Below are positions 8,083 to 15,163 of a stretch of 22,985 bases of DNA, piece after piece (positions within the stretch are counted from its first letter, which is position 1; every line of letters begins with the position of its first letter). The position numbers and the translations under genes were made by a program. This DNA is from Nitrospirota bacterium (lineage in GTDB: Bacteria; Nitrospirota; Thermodesulfovibrionia; Thermodesulfovibrionales; JdFR-88), in the NCBI GenBank assembly GCA_021790695.1, contig JAJYGJ010000178.1:1-22985 (forward strand), given 5' to 3'. Under the pieces are notes generated by a model that saw only the letters and a list, made by a program, of their open reading frames with translations, searched no databases and was not told the origin of the DNA.

Positions 8083-8580
8083 TCACCTGTAATTTGAAAA
8101 TTGCAGGTGAATGCCGAAATCCTTTTCCTTGATGCGTGACATTATGGCCTGCAAATCGTCTATCTTTTTTGCCCTGACCCGCACCTGGTCCTGCTGGATT
8201 TCGGAACTTACCTTAAGCTTCATGTCCTTGACGAGCTTGACGATTTCCTTTGCCTTTTCCTGGGGGATGCCCTGCTGAAGCGTAATGACCTGCCTCACGG
8301 TATTTCCAGCCGCCTGTTCGAGTTTGCCGTAAGTGAGCGCCTTCAGCGCAATCCCGCGTTTTACCATTTTTGACTGGAGGACATCAATGACACTCTTCAT
8401 CTTCTGCTCGTCGTCGGACAAAAGGGTAATGGCGCCCTTCCCTTTATCAAATTCCATGGAGCTTTTGCTGCCCTTGAAATCAAATCTCTGGCCGATCTCC
8501 TTTACCGCCTGGAGCACGGCATTGGTCACTTCCTGCTTGTCCACCTCGCAAACAATATCGAACGAATGCTCGTCAGCCAT
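8083..8580 (-). CDS. yajQ: YajQ-family nucleotide/c-di-GMP-binding protein
   Basis: The 165-residue protein matches YajQ along its whole length, from SFDIVCEVDKQEVTNA and FDFKGSKSSMEF to the C-terminal end KEKDFGIHLQFSNYR. YajQ proteins are small cytoplasmic two-domain proteins; in Xanthomonas a member binds cyclic di-GMP and acts with a LysR-type regulator, while in other bacteria the role is unclear. The ATG at 8580 is chosen because AGGAGG lies 5 nt upstream; the frame could also start at a GTG at 8586. It follows rarA in the same direction after a 100-nt gap with an AT-rich stretch at about 8626-8650 that may hold its own promoter. The GGDEF-EAL gene in this window is another cyclic di-GMP component, though not linked. 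Confidence 0.93.
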   Translation of the reverse strand: MADEHSFDIVCEVDKQEVTNAVLQAVKEIGQRFDFKGSKSSMEFDKGKGAITLLSDDEQKMKSVIDVLQSKMVKRGIALKALTYGKLEQAAGNTVRQVITLQQGIPQEKAKEIVKLVKDMKLKVSSEIQQDQVRVRAKKIDDLQAIMSRIKEKDFGIHLQFSNYR

Positions 8581-8680
8581 CAGCACCTCCTCATTTGATG
8601 ACAGACCCTCGGCCTGCCTGTTTCTTTTATAGTATATATGAACATATTCTTTCCAATGACTTATTGCCGACCGGGCTCCC

Positions 8681-9934
8681 TCAGTCCGGTTTTTCGAAAT
8701 GAAAATATCTCTTTTTCTTCTTCAGGTATTCCTGCTCCACCTTCGCGTCCGGATAATCGTGGGGGTACTTGTAGCCCGTGCCGTGGCCCAGTTTCGCGGC
8801 ACCCCCGTAATGGGCGTCTTTCAGGTGGTCCGGGACCTCGATGGTCGTCTCCTCCGCCACGTCCTTCAGGGCCCGGTCTATCGCCGTTATGCTCGCGTTG
8901 CTCTTAGGCGCGGTCGCGGCATGGAGGACGGCATGGGCAAGGGGGATCCTGCCCTCCGGCATCCCGACGAACTCGACCGCGTGCAGGGCGGCGACCGCAA
9001 GGACCAGCGCCATCGGGTCCTTCAGTCCTATGTCCTCGGAGGCGAATATGATGAGCCTCCTGGCGATGAAGCGCGGGTCTTCCCCGGCGTAAATCATCTT
9101 GGCCAGATAATAGATGGCCGCATCCGGGTCCGAACCCCGCATGCTCTTTATGAAGGCGGATATGGTGTCATAGTGCTGGTCGCCCGCCTTGTCATAAACG
9201 ACCGCCTTTTTCTGAATGGACTCCTCCGCGACCGACCTGGTCAGATGCACCTTGCCGTCCTTGCCGGGCGCGGTGGTGAGGGCGGCAAGCTCCAGGGCGG
9301 ATAGCGCCCTCCTGGCGTCCCCGTCCGACATCCCGGCCAGATGCCGGAGCGCATCGGGGTCGGCCTCGATGCCCATCCGGCCAAGTCCCCTTTCCCCGTC
9401 CCGGAGGGCAGTCTTCAGCAGCGAAATAAGGTCTTCCTCCGCCAGGGGTTTCAGCTCGAAGACCTGGCTTCTTGAAAGCAGCGCCGCGTTCACGTAGAAA
9501 AACGGGTTTTCGACCGTGGCCGCGACAAGGACCACGTTGCCCTCTTCGACGTCCGGCAGAAGCGCGTCCTGCTGGAGCTTGTTCAGGCGGTGTATCTCGT
9601 CCAGGAAAAGTATGGTCTTCCTGCCCGCCTTTTTTTCCTTCCTCGCCCCGGCAATGGCCTTTCTTATCTCCTGCAGGCCCGCCGTCGCGGCATTGAGCCA
9701 TTCGAAGCGCGCCTTCGTGTGGTTGGCGATGACCCTCGCCAGGGCGGTTTTGCCGGTGCCCGGCGGCCCGTAGAGGATTACGGAGCTTATCCTGTCGGCC
9801 TCGATCGCCCGCCGGAGGAGTTTGCCCTCGCCAAGTATATGCCCCTGGCCCATGTATTCGTCCAGGTTCCGGGGGCACATGCGGTAGGCAAGCGGTTCGG
9901 ATTCGAAGGGTTCGGATTTAAAGAGGGAATCCAT
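8681..9934 (-). CDS. rarA: Replication-associated recombination protein A (RarA/MgsA, AAA+ ATPase)
   Basis: RarA is a tetrameric clamp-loader-like ATPase that acts at stalled replication forks. The 417-residue protein contains RMCPRNLDEYMGQ, the Walker A GPPGTGKT (residues 56-63), the Walker B ILFLDEIHR with D112 and E113, the sensor stretch VAATVENPFF and the C-terminal region with YKYPHDYP typical of the family. All ATPase residues are present and the length is normal. The start at 9934 follows a run of A and T tracts (about 9935-9970) with no Shine-Dalgarno sequence, so initiation is unusual or leaderless. The gene diverges from the NtrC-like gene. Confidence 0.95.
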   Translation of the reverse strand: MDSLFKSEPFESEPLAYRMCPRNLDEYMGQGHILGEGKLLRRAIEADRISSVILYGPPGTGKTALARVIANHTKARFEWLNAATAGLQEIRKAIAGARKEKKAGRKTILFLDEIHRLNKLQQDALLPDVEEGNVVLVAATVENPFFYVNAALLSRSQVFELKPLAEEDLISLLKTALRDGERGLGRMGIEADPDALRHLAGMSDGDARRALSALELAALTTAPGKDGKVHLTRSVAEESIQKKAVVYDKAGDQHYDTISAFIKSMRGSDPDAAIYYLAKMIYAGEDPRFIARRLIIFASEDIGLKDPMALVLAVAALHAVEFVGMPEGRIPLAHAVLHAATAPKSNASITAIDRALKDVAEETTIEVPDHLKDAHYGGAAKLGHGTGYKYPHDYPDAKVEQEYLKKKKRYFHFEKPD

Positions 9935-10035
9935 AATAAAAGTTTAACTTTTTTAAAAAATTTTTTTTATCCCGAAATCCCGGGATATGGGGGGCAGTTT
10001 CCAACTTCCCGCCTTTGGCCCATGCTCGCCTCCTC

Positions 10036-10065
10036 TTGACATTTTCCCCCTGTAACTGGTAAAAA
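10036..10065 (+). promoter_or_regulatory. Possible promoter of the NtrC-like gene
   Basis: TTGACA at 10036-10041 is a perfect -35 hexamer; a weak -10 TAAAAA (10060-10065) follows at 18 nt. The rest of the 187-bp gap toward rarA is AT tracts and the small inverted sequence ATCCCG/CGGGAT near 9970-9987. Confidence 0.35.
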
Positions 10066-10121
10066 TTTGCGTCCTCGGCTTTACTCCATCCTTTCAGGGG
10101 GGGAAGGAGACTTTTTTCAAA

Positions 10122-11456
10122 GTGGGCAACAAACCTGTTTTTCTGATAAGCGACGACACCGCTTTCGCCGGTTTATTGAAGGAAAACCTGCCGCCTTCGG
10201 GTTACGAGATCGATTGGAGGCGCAGGCTTCCCTCGAATCTGAGGCAACCGGGCTACGGGGTGCGTCCCCTGATAATCGACCTGGGCATATCCGAATCGAT
10301 ACCGGTCCTTTCGGCCTTCAAGGCCTATCATCCGGAGGCGGGCATCATAGCCGTTTCAAACGGCAACTTCAGGAAAACCGAGGAGGCCCTGAAGGCGGGC
10401 GCGTCCTATGTGGTCTTTGAAAGAGGCGCGGAAAATCTCGAAATCCTGAAAGAGACCATCCGCCGGGTCTGCGAGGACATCTCCTCAAAAGAGGAGCTCG
10501 AGGCCCTGAAATCCCTCAGCATGCCCAAAATCATAGCCAGAAGCGCAAAGATGAAAAACCTCCTGAAACTGGCCGATGAGGCCGCGGTCCGGACATTCCC
10601 CGGGCCGGACAGGGTCCTGGTTTTTTTCGGCCAGCCGGGTTCCGGGCGGGAGCTGATCGCCAGGCACATGCATTCAAAAAGCCGCCGGGCGGCGATGCCG
10701 TTCGTAACACTGGTGGACGAAGCCGGACTGATACCCGCCGCGCTGGCGGCAAGGGGCGGCACCCTTTTCATAAAAGAGATCTCGATGCTGGGAAAAGACG
10801 CCCTCGCCGAAGTCAAAACCCTTGCCTCAAAAAGGCAGCTTTCATCCGCGGGCGTAAACGGTGGAAACGGCGGGTGCGACCCGGAGATCAGGGCAGGCGT
10901 CAAGGCCGACGTCCGGGTGATGTGCTGCTGTTTCTGCCCCGAAGACGTCCTGGCATTGGACGGCCTGAAGTACACGGGTCTTGAGGTCCCATCCATCGAG
11001 GAGCGCCGGGAAGACATAATCCCGCTTGCGAATTTCTTTATCGAGGAGCTGACCGCTTTTTTGAAATCGGACGGCAAATACCTTACGAAAAGCGCCCGCG
11101 AGGCCCTTTTCGCGCGGCAGTATCCGGGGGGCGCGGCTGAACTGAAGAGGCTCGTGCAAAAAGCGTATTTTCTCTGCTCCGGCCGGGGCATCCGGGCCAG
11201 GGACCTGCCGGGAGAGCGCGCCCAGGGCTGCTCCTTCAAAAGCTTCCTTGATGACAGGCTGAGGCAGTATTTAAGCCGGATGGGAGGGCTGCCGCGCTCA
11301 ACCCTTTACGAGACCGTCATGGGCGAGGTCGAAAAGGGCCTGATCGAGCTTGCCATGAACGAGATGAAGGGCAACAAACTGAGGGCGGCAAGGGCCCTGG
11401 GGATGAACAGGGGCACCTTCCGGGCGAAACTGAAAAACCTGAAGATAAAGGGCTAG
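10122..11456 (+). CDS. Degenerate NtrC-like regulator: receiver, inactive AAA+ domain, Fis-type HTH
   Basis: The 444-residue protein has the three-part plan of sigma-54 response regulators, but the key motifs are altered. The receiver (about 1-118) keeps D11, D12 and D53, yet the conserved lysine is replaced by E100. In the AAA+ region (about 135-360) Walker A reads GQPGSGRE with R176 for lysine, Walker B reads GGTLFIKE with K218 for aspartate, and the loop that should carry GAFTGA between these motifs is missing. The arginine-rich EERREDI (293-299) is kept. The C-terminal helix-turn-helix (about 405-442, RAARALGMNRGTFRAKLKNL) looks intact. It likely binds DNA without ATP hydrolysis or sigma-54 activation; this is inference. 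The start is GTG with AAGGAG at 10104-10109, a rather long 12-nt spacer. No partner kinase lies nearby. Confidence 0.85.
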   Translation: MGNKPVFLISDDTAFAGLLKENLPPSGYEIDWRRRLPSNLRQPGYGVRPLIIDLGISESIPVLSAFKAYHPEAGIIAVSNGNFRKTEEALKAGASYVVFERGAENLEILKETIRRVCEDISSKEELEALKSLSMPKIIARSAKMKNLLKLADEAAVRTFPGPDRVLVFFGQPGSGRELIARHMHSKSRRAAMPFVTLVDEAGLIPAALAARGGTLFIKEISMLGKDALAEVKTLASKRQLSSAGVNGGNGGCDPEIRAGVKADVRVMCCCFCPEDVLALDGLKYTGLEVPSIEERREDIIPLANFFIEELTAFLKSDGKYLTKSAREALFARQYPGGAAELKRLVQKAYFLCSGRGIRARDLPGERAQGCSFKSFLDDRLRQYLSRMGGLPRSTLYETVMGEVEKGLIELAMNEMKGNKLRAARALGMNRGTFRAKLKNLKIKG

Positions 11457-11481
11457 AGAATCAATTTTGAGACAGGTCCTA
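11453..11481. repeat. Terminal part of an inverted-repeat element between two convergent stop codons
   Basis: GAATCAATTTTGAGACAGG continues to TCCTA and matches the right terminus of the repeat family. The TAG at 11454-11456 ends the NtrC-like gene and the CTA at 11479-11481 is the TAG stop of mtnP read on the other strand. The whole space between the two genes is therefore this repeat end. Confidence 0.65.
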
Positions 11482-12270
11482 AAGGCGGGAGTCTTTGAGC
11501 GCGTCCTTGCAGCAGCATTGCCTTTGGGCGGGTATGAGAGCGAAGACCGCCTGCAACAGCTTTTTTATTGACTCCATCCTGAGCGCCATCATCTCCATGA
11601 CTTCCCTGGCGGACAGTCTGCTGGCGCCGGAGACCCCGGCCGCGGCATTGGTGACGACGGCCATCGACGAGTAGCAAAGCTCCAGTTCCCTGGCAAGCGC
11701 CGCCTCGGGCATCCCGGTCATGCCGACCACATGGCCCCCCGCCCGGCCGAAAAACGCTATTTCCGCCCGCGTTTCAAGCCGCGGGCCGTTTGTGCACACG
11801 TATGTGCCGCCGGAAACGGCGGCTATGCCCCGCTGCCGGGCGGCCTCGAGGAGCGCCCCTCTCAGCTCGGGGCAGTAAGGGTCGGTAAAATCCACGTGGA
11901 TTACCTCTTTTCCGTCATAAAATGTGGACTCCCTGGCCCCAAGGGTAAAGTCCATTATCTGGTCTGTGATGACCAGGCTGCCGGGCGCGAGCCCGGGGTC
12001 TATGCCGCCTGCCGCGTTTATCCCCAGAATCCGCTCCACCCCGAGCGACTTCATCCCCCATATATTCGCCCTGTAGTTTACCTTGTGAGGCGCGATATCG
12101 TGGCGGGCCCCGTGGCGCGGCAGGAAGGCCACTTCCACCGTCCCCGCGCCCGCTATCAGATACCGTCCGGAAGGCTCTCCATAAGGGGTCTTGACCGCCT
12201 CCTCGCCCAGGCGCGCAAGACCCGGGATATCGTAGAGGCCGCTTCCGCCGATGACGCCGATTTTTGGCAT
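11479..12270 (-). CDS. mtnP: S-methyl-5'-thioadenosine/thioinosine phosphorylase family (MtnP-like)
   Basis: The enzyme splits a purine nucleoside with phosphate; in this subfamily the substrate is usually methylthioadenosine, a by-product of polyamine or AdoMet metabolism. The 263-residue protein shows GVIGGSGLY (5-13), the phosphate-binding LPRHG (50-54), HKVNYRANIW (62-71), NAAGG (85-89), FTDPYCPELR and VVGMTGMPEAALARELELCY (181-200). At the base-binding position it has N208 (VTNAAAG) where adenine-specific enzymes carry aspartate, so a 6-oxopurine such as methylthioinosine or inosine may be preferred; this is inference. The tail contains three adjacent cysteines of unknown meaning. Its stop codon lies in the repeat at 11453-11481. 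It diverges from tldD with only 58 bp between starts. Confidence 0.88.
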   Translation of the reverse strand: MPKIGVIGGSGLYDIPGLARLGEEAVKTPYGEPSGRYLIAGAGTVEVAFLPRHGARHDIAPHKVNYRANIWGMKSLGVERILGINAAGGIDPGLAPGSLVITDQIMDFTLGARESTFYDGKEVIHVDFTDPYCPELRGALLEAARQRGIAAVSGGTYVCTNGPRLETRAEIAFFGRAGGHVVGMTGMPEAALARELELCYSSMAVVTNAAAGVSGASRLSAREVMEMMALRMESIKKLLQAVFALIPAQRQCCCKDALKDSRL

Positions 12271-12276
12271 GTTATA

Positions 12277-12306
12277 ATACTACCAAAGCGGCCCTCCAAG
12301 GGTAAA
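12277..12306 (-). promoter_or_regulatory. Possible promoter of mtnP giving a nearly leaderless transcript
   Basis: On the minus strand TTTACC (12301-12306) and TAGTAT (12277-12282) are 18 nt apart, and the -10 box ends 6 nt before the ATG at 12270. No Shine-Dalgarno lies in between. TATAAT on the plus strand at 12273-12278 may serve tldD, but its -35 is weak. Confidence 0.4.
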
Positions 12307-12328
12307 CGCCCCTCCGGGATAATATGAA

Positions 12329-13714
12329 ATGACGGATACGGGACTTTTAAGCGATACATTGAAGGCGGTCCTTGCCGCGGGCGGCGTGGATTACTCCGAC
12401 ATCTACCAGGAATCCTCGGCGGTCACGAGCATCCAGATGGAAGACGGCAAGGTCGAAAAACTCACCCAGGGGACGGACCGCGGGGCGGGGCTCAGGGTCA
12501 TCTCGGGGGGCAGGACCTCTTACGCCTATACGAATGAGCTGACGAAGGCCTCTTTCCTCGAAATGGCGGGTGCGATGAGGACCGCGCTCAGGCAGGGGGA
12601 AACCGTGACGCAACTTGACCTGACGAGGAAAAACCCCCTTGTGGACTACAACATAAGAATCGATCCGGCCGGGGTCCCGCTCGAAAGGAAGGTAAGCCTG
12701 CTTCAGGCCGCCGAGCGGGCCGCGAGAGCCTATCATAAAAGCATAGAGCAGGTGAGCGTGATATACCGGGAGACCCTCCAGAAGGTGAGCATCGCATCAT
12801 CGGAGGGTTTTCTGGCGGAGGACGAGCGCATCCAGACCGTCTTCATGGTAAACGTCATAGCCCGGCAGGACGGGGTGGTCCAGACGGGTTACGAGCCCGC
12901 GGGCGGATTCCTGGGTTTCGAGCTGTTCGAGCAGATATCCCCGGAGGAGATCGCGCTTCGGGCCGCCGGCAAGGCGGTGATGATGCTCAAGGCGCGAAGG
13001 GCCCCTGGCGGCAGAATGCCGGTTGTCATCTCCTCGGAGGCGGGCGGCACCATGATACATGAGGCCGTCGGCCACGGCCTGGAGGCCGACCTGGCCCAGC
13101 AGGGGCTTTCGGTCTACTCCGGAAAGATGGGCCAGAAGATCGCCGCCGATATAATAAGCGTCATCGACGATTCGACCATCCCCGGGAAACGCGGCTCCTT
13201 CAGGTTCGACGACGAGGGGACCCCGTCGCAGAAAACCGTCCTCATAAAAGACGGCATCCTGATGAATTTCATGTACGACAGGCTTTCGGCCATGAGGGCC
13301 GGGGCCCCGTCCACGGGAAACGGAAGGCGGCAGTCTTACAGGCACAGGCCGATACCCAGGATGACAAATACGATGATAGCCCCCGGCAATACGCCGGCCG
13401 GAGATGTCCTTAAAAACACCCCGAACGGGCTCTTTGTGAAAAGAATGGGCGGGGGCCAGGTCAATACCTTAACGGGCGATTTCGTCTTCGACGTCCAGGA
13501 AGGCTATCTCATAGAAAACGGCGAGGCGGGTGAACCCGTGCGCGGCGCCACCCTCGCGGGAAACGGACCGCGGGTCCTTATGGATATAGACATGGTGGGA
13601 CAGGACATCGGATTTTCAATCGGCACCTGCGGCAAGGACGGCCAGGGCGTGCCGGTCTCGGATGCCCAGCCGACTATCCGGGTCCCGGAACTTGTCATCG
13701 GCGGAGAATCCTAA
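12329..13714 (+). CDS. tldD: TldD-type metalloprotease
   Basis: TldD forms a heterodimer with TldE/PmbA that digests unfolded peptides; the pair matures microcin B17 and degrades the CcdA antitoxin in Escherichia coli. The 461-residue protein has the N-terminal substrate region (about 1-200) and the zinc motif HEAVGH with H244 and H249, preceded by SSEAGGTMI. The downstream family signatures RGSFRFDDEGTPSQ, STGNGRRQSY and RMTNTMIAPG are all present. Length is normal. No pmbA gene lies in the window. The ATG at 12329 lacks a clear Shine-Dalgarno and sits 58 bp from the divergent mtnP start. Identification as TldD rather than TldE rests on the intact zinc motif. Confidence 0.94.
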   Translation: MTDTGLLSDTLKAVLAAGGVDYSDIYQESSAVTSIQMEDGKVEKLTQGTDRGAGLRVISGGRTSYAYTNELTKASFLEMAGAMRTALRQGETVTQLDLTRKNPLVDYNIRIDPAGVPLERKVSLLQAAERAARAYHKSIEQVSVIYRETLQKVSIASSEGFLAEDERIQTVFMVNVIARQDGVVQTGYEPAGGFLGFELFEQISPEEIALRAAGKAVMMLKARRAPGGRMPVVISSEAGGTMIHEAVGHGLEADLAQQGLSVYSGKMGQKIAADIISVIDDSTIPGKRGSFRFDDEGTPSQKTVLIKDGILMNFMYDRLSAMRAGAPSTGNGRRQSYRHRPIPRMTNTMIAPGNTPAGDVLKNTPNGLFVKRMGGGQVNTLTGDFVFDVQEGYLIENGEAGEPVRGATLAGNGPRVLMDIDMVGQDIGFSIGTCGKDGQGVPVSDAQPTIRVPELVIGGES

Positions 13715-13841
13715 CCCCCTTCTATCCCCTGAAGTGTGGTTTTTTTGCAACATCTGAGGATCATTAGCCACAATGTCCATAAATAATCTATTGATTTACC
13801 GCTGTTTTCATCTGGCATATTCGTTGCACTCAATCACCGGA

Positions 13842-14744
13842 ATGGAAAACCAGCGGACCCTGAAAGAAGAGATATCCTTAGAGGGCGTGGGGCTGCACAC
13901 CGGAGTCAGTTCCGTCATGAGACTGAGGCCCGCCCCGGGGGGCACAGGCATAGTGTTTCATATAAAGGGCAAGGGCGTTGCCATAAACGCCTCTCACAAG
14001 ACGGTCTGCGACACGGCGTTTGCCACGACACTGGGAATAAACGGCACGCGGGTAAAGACCGTGGAGCACCTGCTGGCGGCGCTTGCGGGGCTTGGGATAG
14101 ACAACGTGCACATTGAGATCGACGGGCCGGAAGTCCCGATACTGGATGGAAGCTCCAAACGCTTCGTTGACTGCATTATCGGGGCGGGCATCGCGGACCA
14201 GCCATTGAGGAGGGCGCGCCTGAAGATGGTTAAACCTTTTTTCTTCAGGGACGACGACGCTGAAATAACCGCCCTGCCGTGGGACGGCAGGTGCATTACC
14301 TACCGGATATTCTATCCTCACAGGCTCCTGGGGTTCCAGGAGATGACCTTCGGGTTCGAAGAGGACCTGTTCATAAAGGAGATAGCGCCCGCCCGGACGT
14401 TCGGCTTCCTGAAGGACGTGCAGCGCATGAGGGCCAACGGTCTTGCAAAGGGCGGCTCCCTTGACAATGCCGTCCTCCTGAGTGATACGGATGTCATAAA
14501 CTCCTCCGGGCTCAGGTTCAAGGACGAGTTCCTGCGCCACAAGCTCCTCGATTTCATCGGAGACCTTTCGCTGGCCGGCTCTCCCGTGGAGGGGCATATA
14601 ACCGCGAGCAGGACCGGGCATGCGAGCAATCTCAGGTTCGTAAACGCCCTGCTTGCGGCCTCCGAGTGCTGGCAGATGGTCTACGGCCCAGAGCCGGAAA
14701 ACCTCGATCTGAACAGCCGCCCCGGCAAACTCAGATACGCCTAG
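13842..14744 (+). CDS. lpxC: UDP-3-O-acyl-N-acetylglucosamine deacetylase
   Basis: LpxC is the zinc enzyme of the committed step in lipid A synthesis. The 301-residue protein carries all catalytic residues: E75 and H76 (KTVEHLLAAL), H233 and D237 (RHKLLDFIGDL) and H260 (SRTGHASN), besides the N-terminal signature EGVGLHTG. I start it at 13842 (MENQRTLKEE) because homologues begin close to this point; the frame is open from an ATG at 13773, but that would add a 23-residue hydrophobic stretch not expected of LpxC. The Shine-Dalgarno is weak. The TAG stop is the first base triplet of a repeat element whose body starts at 14744. The 127-bp gap after tldD has no obvious terminator, so the two may be cotranscribed. 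Confidence 0.95.
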   Translation: MENQRTLKEEISLEGVGLHTGVSSVMRLRPAPGGTGIVFHIKGKGVAINASHKTVCDTAFATTLGINGTRVKTVEHLLAALAGLGIDNVHIEIDGPEVPILDGSSKRFVDCIIGAGIADQPLRRARLKMVKPFFFRDDDAEITALPWDGRCITYRIFYPHRLLGFQEMTFGFEEDLFIKEIAPARTFGFLKDVQRMRANGLAKGGSLDNAVLLSDTDVINSSGLRFKDEFLRHKLLDFIGDLSLAGSPVEGHITASRTGHASNLRFVNALLAASECWQMVYGPEPENLDLNSRPGKLRYA

Positions 14745-14823
14745 AACCTATCTCAAAATCGCTTCCGGTCCCCTTTTCTCCCCCATGCGGAAGGACTTGT
14801 CCGCCGCGATTTCCTCTCCCTTT
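14744..14823. repeat. Left part of an inverted-repeat element after lpxC
   Basis: The segment begins with GAACCTATCTCAAAATCG (14744-14761), the best-conserved terminus of the family, and runs through CCGCCGCGATTTCCTCTC into TTT, as in the copy ending at 16972. The right terminus is lost. From here to 14882 I see no gene. Confidence 0.75.
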
Positions 14824-14882
14824 AGCCTAGTGTGGTGTTTCATTAATTCTTCGTATAAATCTTCTCATCGTTCATATATGGC

Positions 14883-14917
14883 AAAAAAAAGCTGGGAAGA
14901 CTTTCGTTTCCCAGCTT
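14883..14917 (-). terminator. Strong intrinsic terminator of the H1-like gene
   Basis: Read on the minus strand, AAGCTGGGAA pairs perfectly with TTCCCAGCTT (14908-14917 with 14889-14898, 9-nt loop) and is followed by eight T residues (14883-14890). It lies 21 nt beyond the stop codon at 14939. Confidence 0.93.
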
Positions 14918-14938
14918 AGCTGTTTCCTGTCTGACTAC

Positions 14939-15103
14939 TTACTTCTTTTTCGTGGTCTTTTTAGCCGCTGCCTTCTTCGGAGCGGCCTTTTTGCCCGCTG
15001 CTGCCTTCTTCGGAGCTGCTGCCTTCTTGGTTACCGTGGCCTTGGCCGCAGCCTTCTTGGCTGCCGGTTTCTTCTTCGCTGCTGTCTTCTTCGCTGTCGC
15101 CAT
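14939..15103 (-). CDS. Histone H1-like, lysine/alanine-rich small DNA-binding protein
   Basis: This 54-residue product begins MATAKKTAAKKKP and consists almost wholly of lysine, alanine, proline and threonine in repeats such as AAKKAAAK and APKKAAA. Such sequences resemble the C-terminal tail of eukaryotic histone H1 and bacterial H1-like proteins (Hc1/Hc2, AlgP, BpH1), which are disordered and bind DNA without sequence preference. A nearly full Shine-Dalgarno (AAAGGAGGTGA) lies 8 nt before the ATG, and an intrinsic terminator follows the stop, so a real, highly translated gene is very likely. No clear promoter of its own is visible; the 60-bp gap to the upstream winged-helix gene contains only a 7-bp GC hairpin (15129-15135 with 15149-15155), so cotranscription with that gene is likely. 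A nucleoid-compacting role is inference. Confidence 0.88.
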   Translation of the reverse strand: MATAKKTAAKKKPAAKKAAAKATVTKKAAAPKKAAAGKKAAPKKAAAKKTTKKK

Positions 15104-15163
15104 CCAGTTCACCTCCTTTCTTGTGGCCCCGGCCCCCCCTCCAAGAGCGGGCCGGAGCGGCGG

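Noticed and set aside
9961..9987. T run next to the inverted sequence ATCCCG/CGGGAT as an intrinsic terminator
   Set aside because: On the plus strand the T run precedes the hairpin, and on the minus strand the hairpin is followed by A residues, so neither orientation fits.
10057..10070. TGG...TTTGC resembling a sigma-54 -24/-12 promoter ahead of the NtrC-like gene
   Set aside because: The GG and GC are 9 nt apart, one short of the strict 10-nt spacing, and the intervening bases do not match the consensus.
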